In this document: positions 1-5,323 of the stretch, one piece after another | Numbering within the stretch: position 1 is the stretch's first letter | Layout of the letters: every line of letters begins with the position of its first letter | NCBI GenBank assembly: GCA_964556675.1 | Contig: CAZKYN010000198.1 | Span: 1 to 6,246 of the forward strand | DNA: 6,246 bases | Source: JBDKTK01 sp964556675 | Lineage (GTDB): Bacteria > Desulfobacterota > Syntrophia > Syntrophales > UBA4778 | Direction: 5' to 3' | Notes under the pieces: model-generated | What the model was told of the DNA's origin: nothing | Seen by the model: only the letters and a program-made list of their open reading frames with translations | Database searches by the model: none | Position numbers and translations under genes: made by a program

Positions 1-215
1 ATCCGGCCGCGGAGCTCTTTCGTGGCGGCGTTAGTGAATGTCACCACGAGGATTTCCCCGGGCGTCAGTTTTTTCTCTAAGACGAGCCTGATAAACAGGG
101 CCGTAAGGGCATAAGTCTTCCCCGTGCCCGCGCCCGCCTCGATGAGGTGGACGCCCGAAAGAGGGGCGGCGGAAATGTTAAAAGGCGTGAAAGTTTTTCC
201 GGGCGGCGGATTCAT
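1..215 (-). CDS. recB: RecB, exodeoxyribonuclease V beta subunit (N-terminal fragment, runs off left edge)
   Basis: Only the first 71 residues are present; the gene continues past base 1. RecB is the SF1A 3'-5' helicase and nuclease subunit of RecBCD, which resects double-strand breaks and loads RecA. Two helicase motifs are visible. The Walker A/motif I is at residues 27-34 (AGAGTGKT, Lys33 and Thr34), preceded by the RecB-typical LIEA. Motif Ia is at about 57-71 (VVTFTNAATKELRGR), very close to the E. coli RecB block ending TFTEAATAELRGRI, which separates it from UvrD, Rep and AddA. The ATG at 215-213 overlaps the recC TGA stop (214-212) as ATGA. A purine-rich AAAGGAA lies directly before it, and a GAGGAG lies 11 nt upstream inside recC. 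The overlap implies translational coupling and near-stoichiometric synthesis with RecC. The nuclease domain cannot be judged here. Confidence 0.95.
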   Translation of the reverse strand, partial: MNPPPGKTFTPFNISAAPLSGVHLIEAGAGTGKTYALTALFIRLVLEKKLTPGEILVVTFTNAATKELRGR

Positions 216-3200
216 TTCCTTTTGTGCTCCTCGTAATCACCGCATTCAAGCGCCGGCCCTATTACGCCTCTTGCAAGCTCGCGGAATTCCGGATTTTCCA
301 GAGGGTCGGAGCCGGCAAAGCAACGGCGCACGTAGAGGTCCGCGATTTCACCCCGGGACCAGTCGTTGCCCTCGAATTCCGCCCGCGCCCTGTCTTCGGC
401 GTCGTCCCTTCCGTCGTGTTCGGCTTCGGCATACGCCCATGATGCCTGCGGGAAGAAGGGCACGGGCCTGGTCAGCCCCCGCCGGTAGATCTCCAGTAGA
501 CCGCTCAGGATGGCGGGGCTGTTTTCGGGATGCCGGTAAACGCAGTCGATGTTTCCCGTGCACAGGGCCGCAATTGCGGGAGCGGGCATCTTCACTGCGG
601 CTGCGGCGCAATCCAGGACGAGGCGCGTTATCCAGAATGTTACAAGGTGCCGCTCCCGGCCGGCCGGCCGGTGCAGGACCAGGCCACCCGGGTAGAGACC
701 GGAAATCGAACCGGTTATCCTGAATCCGGAAAGAGAGAGATCGACTCCGAAGGGCTCCAGGGCCGTTCCTGCCCTGAGCGCTTTCACCCTGGCCGCGAGC
801 CGCGCTATGGAAGCGCAGGTCTCTTCGAACCAGCACTCCCCCGGTGTCCCGGGCGGTATGAGACCCCCGGCCCTTAACCGTTCCATCTCGCGCCGCATAT
901 CAGTCCCCTGCAGGGCCTTCTCCAGCAGGCCGGTTTCCAACTCATGCCGGTCGAGGCCCCGGACTTCAAAGGGCTCGCGGTCATTGAGGACATCCGCGCC
1001 GTCATCGAGGATGAGGCCCAGCCTCCTCGTCAGGAGGAACCTGGCGGGATTCGAAAAGAAATTGCATAGGTCATCGACGGTAATATTCCTGTAGCGCGGC
1101 TCCGGCTCGGAGAGCCCCTCGCCGAAGAAGGCCGGGGCATGGCGCTGCCCCCCTGCCTTGAGGCTGCGGGCAGCCGCGAAATTCTCCCGCGAGTAGCTGA
1201 CGAGCCCCCTTTTTTGAAAATACTGCTGATTAAATGCCTGTAGCGCATGCTTCACGGCGGTCCTTGTGATGCCATAACCGCCCGCCAGGTAATCGGTCAG
1301 TTCACTTACGAGTACGGAGGGAGGGCGCTCGGAATTGTCCCGGATATCCTGGCCGGTGTAGCTGATATAAAGCTTCTCCCGGGCGGAAAGTACCGTTTCC
1401 AGGAAGAGGTATCTGTCGTCGAGGCGCCGGGAGCGGTCGCCGGGCCGGGGCTCTTTCGCGATGAGATCGAATCCGGGCGGAGAAGACTCACGCGGGTAGG
1501 CGCCGTCATCCATCCCGAGCAGGCAGATGATCTTGAAAGGGATGCTCCGCATTGGGAGCATGGCGCAGAAAGTAATCCCCCCCGAGAGGAACCTGCCCCC
1601 GAAGCCTTCAATTTCCAAGCGCCGCTTCAGATAGTCTATAACTATATCGAGCCCGACTTTTCGCCTGAAGATTTCCCCGGACCCCCTTAGTTCTGAGAAG
1701 GCCTTCCGGAGGAGATCCATATCCGGGGAGATGTCCACCCCTTGCGGGAAGAAATCGTCTGCCAATGCGCCCAGGAAGCCGGCCCAGTCTGCAAGCGTCC
1801 TCTCCGTTCCCATGGCGTTTGCCGCTGCGAAAAGCTTATCCGTAAAGGCCAGGAAGCGCCCGAGGAGGTCGGAAGCCGAGCCTTCTATACGATCGAATGG
1901 CAGGGCGCCCCCGAAGATCTCCCCGTCCTTTTCCGGCAATGCATAGCCCAGGAGCATCCGGTCCAGACCGGCGCGCCAGGTATTCTGAGTGAATCCGGGC
2001 AGCCCCAGGGATTCACGGTGCCCTTCATCGAGACCCCAGCATATCCGGGCGCCGCGGACCCATTCCCGGATGATGTCCACGTCGGGTTCGTTGAGTTCGA
2101 ATTTTTCCCGGATCTGTGCGGATTCCAAAACCTCCAGGACCCGTCCGGCGCCGAACCTGCTCGCGGGCATGTCGAGCAGCCCGAGAAAAGCATTGATGGT
2201 CCTGCTCTCGGCCCGCAGGCCCTTATCCGCAATGCCGAAGGGGATCATCCGGGGGTCGCTCTCCGGCAGGGAAAAGACGGCTTCGATGAAAGGCGCGTAT
2301 GTTGCGATATCAGGCATCATGACCAGGATATCGCGGGGCCGGATATCGGGCCGTTCTTCCAGCAGCGCAAGGAGATTGTCCTGCAGGACTTCCGCTTCAC
2401 GCAGCGGACTGTGGCAGGAATGGACCTCGATCGACCTGTCATCGGAAAAGGATGATGCTTTTTGGGGCAATCCATCCCGCAGTTCCAGGATGTCCGATTG
2501 TATAGAGTGCAGCAGGCTGTCGCGGCCGGGAGGGACAAAGATATAGTCGTCCTCGCAGTCGAACTTCTGCAGCAGCATTTGAAGAAAATCCCTTCCCAGG
2601 GACCCCATTGAGGCGAGCAGGATATTGCCTGCTTCCATGTGAAGGTCTTTTCCCGGGTCTTTTCCTTTAAAACTCCGGGACCTGCGGCTCATCTGGCGGC
2701 TGGACAGTATTTCCCCCCAATACTCTTCGCAGGGGTTCATCACAAACATGTGCACATCGGTGATCCGGGAGGCGGCGTCGAGGGCATCCAGGTGGAAAGG
2801 GGGGAGGGCCGAAATGCCGAAAATAGAGATCCTTTCCGGGAATGCGGGCGAAGATTCAATCTTTTCAGCCTTTCTCAGGAAATCCCTTAAGAGCGCTGCC
2901 CGGTGCGGCGCCTGCAGATCACGGGAAAGTAAACGCCACAGCTGCGCCTGCCAGCCGCCGTCCCTGCCGCGCCCCTCCTTCTCCCATTTCATGATCATCT
3001 CCGGCCGGAAGAGCAGATATTGATCGAACACGTCGGCGATCCGACGGGAGAGCTGGTAAAGTTTGAAATCACCCGGCCCGCTTGGCCCATTCGTGAGATA
3101 GCTTTTGATTTCCGCGAAGGACGGCTCATCGAGAAACCCGGGGAGGTTTTCCATTATCTTCCAGCCTAGCTTATCCGGCGCGTACGGCGAATCCTTTACA

Positions 3201-3442
3201 ACCGGCGGCAGCAGCATCCCGAAAAGCTCCCCGATGTAGCTGTTGGGGAATGGAAAGCGGCAGTTGGCGCAGATGCCGTGACGGTTCGCCAGCTCCATGG
3301 AGACCCAGCGCTCCATGCCGGAGCTCTGTACCAGGATTATTTCGCTTGCGAAGGGGTCGGCCAGGGGAGTCGCAATAAGCTCGGCCAATCTGTCGATCAG
3401 GATTTCCAAACGGTTGCTGCTGTGGAGGGTAAGTCCGGGCAT
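212..3442 (-). CDS. recC: RecC, exodeoxyribonuclease V gamma subunit
   Basis: Complete 1076-aa protein, slightly shorter than E. coli RecC (1122 aa) and recognisably colinear with it. RecC is the non-catalytic scaffold of RecBCD: it splits the incoming duplex, channels the strands to RecB and RecD, and scans the 3' strand for Chi. Conserved blocks include the N-terminal HSSNRLE, ILVQSSGMERW at 37-46, DVFDQYLLFRP at 137-147, FGISALPP at 208-215, NPCEEYWGE at 236-244, LLHSIQSDILEL at 310-321, CHSPLREAEVL at 343-353, MLPMRSIPFK at 628-637, LLGMDDGAYPR at 641-651, GDRSRRLDDRYLFLE at 668-682 and DNSERPPSVLV at 702-712. No Walker A lysine replaces SGMERW, as expected for the inactivated helicase fold. 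The C-terminal third (from about 780) is more divergent and corresponds to the inactive nuclease-like domain. The ATG is fixed by an in-frame stop six codons upstream. No good Shine-Dalgarno precedes it. Downstream it overlaps recB by 4 bases. Confidence 0.97.
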   Translation of the reverse strand: MPGLTLHSSNRLEILIDRLAELIATPLADPFASEIILVQSSGMERWVSMELANRHGICANCRFPFPNSYIGELFGMLLPPVVKDSPYAPDKLGWKIMENLPGFLDEPSFAEIKSYLTNGPSGPGDFKLYQLSRRIADVFDQYLLFRPEMIMKWEKEGRGRDGGWQAQLWRLLSRDLQAPHRAALLRDFLRKAEKIESSPAFPERISIFGISALPPFHLDALDAASRITDVHMFVMNPCEEYWGEILSSRQMSRRSRSFKGKDPGKDLHMEAGNILLASMGSLGRDFLQMLLQKFDCEDDYIFVPPGRDSLLHSIQSDILELRDGLPQKASSFSDDRSIEVHSCHSPLREAEVLQDNLLALLEERPDIRPRDILVMMPDIATYAPFIEAVFSLPESDPRMIPFGIADKGLRAESRTINAFLGLLDMPASRFGAGRVLEVLESAQIREKFELNEPDVDIIREWVRGARICWGLDEGHRESLGLPGFTQNTWRAGLDRMLLGYALPEKDGEIFGGALPFDRIEGSASDLLGRFLAFTDKLFAAANAMGTERTLADWAGFLGALADDFFPQGVDISPDMDLLRKAFSELRGSGEIFRRKVGLDIVIDYLKRRLEIEGFGGRFLSGGITFCAMLPMRSIPFKIICLLGMDDGAYPRESSPPGFDLIAKEPRPGDRSRRLDDRYLFLETVLSAREKLYISYTGQDIRDNSERPPSVLVSELTDYLAGGYGITRTAVKHALQAFNQQYFQKRGLVSYSRENFAAARSLKAGGQRHAPAFFGEGLSEPEPRYRNITVDDLCNFFSNPARFLLTRRLGLILDDGADVLNDREPFEVRGLDRHELETGLLEKALQGTDMRREMERLRAGGLIPPGTPGECWFEETCASIARLAARVKALRAGTALEPFGVDLSLSGFRITGSISGLYPGGLVLHRPAGRERHLVTFWITRLVLDCAAAAVKMPAPAIAALCTGNIDCVYRHPENSPAILSGLLEIYRRGLTRPVPFFPQASWAYAEAEHDGRDDAEDRARAEFEGNDWSRGEIADLYVRRCFAGSDPLENPEFRELARGVIGPALECGDYEEHKRK

Positions 3443-3505
3443 TCGCTTTGAACGCTTTCAGGATAAAACCTTGAATTTTGGCCCTTGTGTCGCAGAGCCC
3501 GAACC

Positions 3506-3534
3506 ACCATATAAAATGAAGCTCCAAAAATCAA
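3506..3534 (-). promoter_or_regulatory. candidate sigma-70-type promoter for recC-recB
   Basis: On the minus strand a TTGATT (3534-3529) is followed after 17 nt by TATGGT (3511-3506). Each matches the -35/-10 consensus at four of six positions. It sits between the terminator of the upstream outer-membrane gene and the recC ATG, and its -35 overlaps the terminator T-tract. The implied leader is about 55-60 nt. Both boxes are weak and this was found by eye. It is favoured mainly because the strong terminator upstream means recC should need its own start. Confidence 0.3.
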
Positions 3535-3562
3535 AAAAAAAGGCCGGTTCCGGCAACCGGCC
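3533..3562 (-). terminator. intrinsic (Rho-independent) terminator of the beta-barrel gene
   Basis: Read on the minus strand, a perfect 8-bp stem GGCCGGTT/AACCGGCC (3562-3555 with 3549-3542) encloses a 5-nt loop and is followed at once by nine T residues (3541-3533). It begins 17 bases after the TAG stop of the outer-membrane protein gene. It should separate that transcript from recC-recB. Confidence 0.92.
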
Positions 3563-3579
3563 CAGGGTAGGATGTATTC

Positions 3580-4344
3580 CTAAAATGAATAGCTCAGCAT
3601 GGCGCCGCCGGAGGCCTTGTCCGAGAGCCGACCTTCGACGTTGATGGTCAGCCCTTTGACGGTGAAGCTCGCCCCGGCATAGCCGCCGAAATAGATATTG
3701 TTGCTAAGGGACGTTTCAAAGGAGTCATAAAGGTTGTTCGTGTACGTCACGTCGGCATGGGTCCAATAGGCATAAGGTCCCGCATAGACCGTGAAATCAT
3801 AAGGCAGCCTGGCCTGGAGCGAAGCCCCGACATTGACGTTAGTCATGTTCTTGACGGTTCCTTTCATAAAGAACGGAACACCGTGGTCGTACCCGGTCTC
3901 ATCGTCTTCAAACCTGGTGAAATAGTATGTACCCTGGGCGAAAACGCCGAACCCGAACTTCCTGTCGACGGGGAAAAACGCCTTCAGCCCCAGTGTGCCG
4001 AAGCCGTCGCAGTCGCTGTCAAGGTCGCTCTTTGAAGTGGTTACGGCCGGATTGCCGGAATTGAAAAAGCCGTCCATTTGCATATCAGCCCAACCGCCGC
4101 GCAGGTACAATTCAAAATTGCCGAACGACCTGGTCCCCTGTACGTACACCTGGTTTATTTTCATAGTATAGTCTTTCCCGCTGATTTCCACTTTCTCCTG
4201 GTGGAAGTAATATCCCGTTCCGATGCTCCAGCCATCCATGTTTGCTGCAGGTTGGGGTGCTCCGAACTGCTCCGCCCATGCATTCGCATATAAACCGACG
4301 GTCAATACAGTAAGGATAGCAAAAGCCCATTTGAAGAGTTTCAT
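3580..4344 (-). CDS. outer-membrane beta-barrel protein, family not recognised
   Basis: 254-aa precursor. Residues 1-24 form a Sec signal peptide: Lys2 and Lys5, a hydrophobic core at 6-20, and probable cleavage after Ala-Trp-Ala (24|25). The mature part of about 230 residues shows many short stretches of alternating hydrophobic and polar residues rich in Tyr, Phe and Gly, for example 38-48, 64-71, 77-85, 115-124, 130-142, 170-180, 184-194, 217-229 and 231-240. It ends in Tyr-Ser-Phe; a C-terminal Phe on the last strand is the usual BAM recognition signal. This suggests roughly an 8-10-stranded barrel in the outer membrane. Substrate or role is unknown. The start at 4344 is chosen because AGGAGG (4355-4350) lies 5 nt before it and the signal peptide begins there. 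An in-frame ATG 15 codons upstream (4389) has no such site and would add an implausible N-terminus. An Asp-rich turn with the only mature Cys lies at 107-114. A strong terminator follows, so it is probably monocistronic. Confidence 0.85.
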   Translation of the reverse strand: MKLFKWAFAILTVLTVGLYANAWAEQFGAPQPAANMDGWSIGTGYYFHQEKVEISGKDYTMKINQVYVQGTRSFGNFELYLRGGWADMQMDGFFNSGNPAVTTSKSDLDSDCDGFGTLGLKAFFPVDRKFGFGVFAQGTYYFTRFEDDETGYDHGVPFFMKGTVKNMTNVNVGASLQARLPYDFTVYAGPYAYWTHADVTYTNNLYDSFETSLSNNIYFGGYAGASFTVKGLTINVEGRLSDKASGGAMLSYSF

Positions 4345-4348
4345 GTTG

Positions 4349-4355
4349 TCCTCCT
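4349..4355 (-). promoter_or_regulatory. ribosome binding site that sets the start of the beta-barrel gene
   Basis: The minus strand reads AGGAGGA, a near-perfect Shine-Dalgarno. There are five nucleotides between AGGAGG and the ATG at 4344. It excludes the longer in-frame ATG at 4389 as the main start. Confidence 0.85.
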
Positions 4356-4720
4356 GAATTTTGAAAGTAGCTTTAATTACCTTATGCATGTAGGAAAACG
4401 CAACTATTTTAGCAGTATAATATTACTTTTCCGGATGGGGTATTCGGCTTGTCAATCTGTATTGATTGGTAAAAGTCTTGAAATATCTGCACAATTTCCT
4501 GATAGCAATAATCCCTTCCGGCTTTTTGGAAGACACTCCGGACCGGCTGAACGGAAAATGAACAAGTGGAATTTAATTAGGTCGGCGCGTATTTTAGCCG
4601 GGGATTATGTCCTATATATTTCCGGAGGACGGGAAAAGCGGTCAGGGACGTGTATTGCCCGGCCCTTGCCGCGCCCGAGGGAGTCAGCCGGTGATGGAAT
4701 TGAAGAATTTGAGTGGATAA

Positions 4721-4732
4721 TTCCGGCCGGAA
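4721..4732. repeat. perfect 12-bp palindrome TTCCGGCCGGAA
   Basis: It is self-complementary with no spacer and lies about 20 bases beyond the stop of the HTH gene. It lacks a following T-tract on either strand, so it is a poor intrinsic terminator. It could be a protein-binding site or chance in a GC-rich genome. Confidence 0.35.
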
Positions 4733-4752
4733 ATGCTTAAAGATGCTGCTGC

Positions 4753-5196
4753 CTATTTCATTTCGGGGCTGACCGCCATGTTCGAGATGATCTCCTTCAT
4801 GACGACGACGGCCAGCTTGGGCGGGTTAAGCAGGCGGATGATAAGCCTGAGGACTGTTTTTTTGTCCTCCTCGTTCAGCATGGAGACGTAATAGCGGATC
4901 AGTTCGTCGAGATTGCGGCTCTTGTCGATTGAATCGATATTAATGATTTCAATGCCCTTGTAGAATTCCGATTCATGGACGTTAAGCTTTTCGCACAACT
5001 TTTTCATCATCTCCGAGCCGATGTTCCGGGAGCCCTTTCTGCCGGACGGGTAAAGCAAGGCGTAGGCATAGGGCTTTTTCACGTCCAGTATCCGCGCCAG
5101 CTCGGGGACGTTCATCCCTTTGCGGTCGAGAATAACCTTGAGGTTCATCTTTTTGATATCATCAATCCGCATCGCGTTATTCATTTTGCTGGACAT
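4753..5196 (-). CDS. XRE/Cro-CI-type helix-turn-helix transcriptional regulator
   Basis: 147 aa, cytoplasmic. Residues about 18-80 fit a lambda-repressor-like DNA-binding domain: helix 1 at 18-26 (LKVILDRKG), the helix-turn-helix at 30-49 with PELARILDV then a recognition helix around 41-49, and closing helices near 61-72 and 75-80 (LNVHESEFYKG). The segment around 50-60 between recognition helix and helix 4 is basic (GRKGSR) and may contact DNA. Residues about 96-123 form an amphipathic helix pair suited to dimerisation; no peptidase or ligand domain is seen. Start: GGAG (5206-5203) lies 6 nt before the ATG at 5196. An upstream in-frame GTG (5247) would add 17 residues but has no ribosome site and would sit in the repeat-rich promoter. 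It diverges from the TPR lipoprotein, the classic layout of a local regulator, so autoregulation and control of that neighbour are plausible but unproven. The target is unknown. Confidence 0.85.
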   Translation of the reverse strand: MSSKMNNAMRIDDIKKMNLKVILDRKGMNVPELARILDVKKPYAYALLYPSGRKGSRNIGSEMMKKLCEKLNVHESEFYKGIEIINIDSIDKSRNLDELIRYYVSMLNEEDKKTVLRLIIRLLNPPKLAVVVMKEIISNMAVSPEMK

Positions 5197-5202
5197 TTTC
5201 GG

Positions 5203-5206
5203 CTCC
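5203..5206 (-). promoter_or_regulatory. ribosome binding site that sets the start of the HTH gene
   Basis: GGAG on the minus strand, six nucleotides before the ATG at 5196. This supports the 147-residue form over the 164-residue form that would start at the GTG at 5247. Confidence 0.65.
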
Positions 5207-5226
5207 GGATGATGTATAGGGATCAA

Positions 5227-5256
5227 TGTTTGTTTGTTTATTAACACAACACAACA
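5227..5256. repeat. interrupted dyad: three TGTT units followed by three AACA units
   Basis: On the plus strand TGTT occurs at 5227, 5231 and 5235 (tandem tetramer). After a 4-nt TATT, AACA occurs at 5243, 5248 and 5253, each separated by a single C (a pentamer repeat AACAC). TGTT is the reverse complement of AACA, so the arms can pair for 12 bp with two one-base C bulges and a 4-nt loop. It lies in the 127-bp divergent promoter region and overlaps candidate promoter boxes. An operator or a transcript hairpin are both possible. Confidence 0.6.
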
Positions 5257-5267
5257 GGGTATGACAA
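5238..5267 (-). promoter_or_regulatory. candidate promoter for the HTH gene
   Basis: On the minus strand TTGTCA (5267-5262, five of six to the -35 consensus) is followed after 18 nt by TAATAA (5243-5238), or after 17 nt by TTAATA. The AACA half of the dyad fills the spacer, so a protein bound there would block the promoter. The implied leader is about 35 nt. It was found by eye only. Confidence 0.4.
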
Positions 5268-5311
5268 GGAAAAGATCAATGGCAACAATAAGTTTCCACG
5301 GGACAAAAAGC

Positions 5312-5318
5312 AGGGGGG
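5312..5318 (+). promoter_or_regulatory. ribosome binding site for the TPR lipoprotein
   Basis: AGGGGGG, five nucleotides before the ATG at 5324. It is G-rich rather than the canonical AGGAGG, but it is the best site near any of the in-frame starts (5261, 5279, 5324). Confidence 0.55.
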
Positions 5319-5323
5319 CAGAA

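Larger units (their letters stand above)
4345..4752. other. 408-bp intergenic region without a convincing gene
   Basis: This lies between the HTH regulator and the beta-barrel gene, both on the minus strand. The part from about 4370 to 4620 is visibly richer in A+T than the flanking genes and should hold the promoter of the beta-barrel gene. TATACT (4420-4415) and TAAAAT are possible -10 boxes on the minus strand, but neither has a matching -35. Small symmetrical elements are present: TCAAT-CTGT-ATTGA at 4452-4465 and the perfect palindrome TTCCGGCCGGAA at 4721-4732. A 118-codon plus-strand open frame (4384-4740) crosses it, but it has no ribosome site, no codon bias like the real genes and no recognisable motif. 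I see no clear terminator for the HTH gene. Confidence 0.6.

Noticed and set aside
124..723. 199-codon plus-strand open frame over the recB/recC junction
   Set aside because: It is Arg/Pro-rich antisense translation across two well-supported genes, with no RBS or domain.
1742..2455. 237-codon plus-strand open frame within recC
   Set aside because: It is a shadow of recC, whose conserved motifs cover this stretch without interruption.
4345..4389. Longer N-terminus of the beta-barrel protein (ATG at 4389)
   Set aside because: The strong AGGAGG and the start of a normal signal peptide both point to 4344.
4721..4732. TTCCGGCCGGAA as the intrinsic terminator of the HTH gene
   Set aside because: The palindrome has no loop spacer and no following T-tract on the minus strand.
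4384..4740. 118-codon plus-strand open frame in the gap between the beta-barrel and HTH genes
   Set aside because: It has no ribosome site before the ATG, no codon-position bias like the real genes and no recognisable domain, and it runs through the likely promoter region of the minus-strand beta-barrel gene.
5227..5256. CRISPR-like or transposon terminal repeat
   Set aside because: The units are only 4-5 bases with no spacers, no transposase and no target duplication. A regulatory dyad is the simpler reading.
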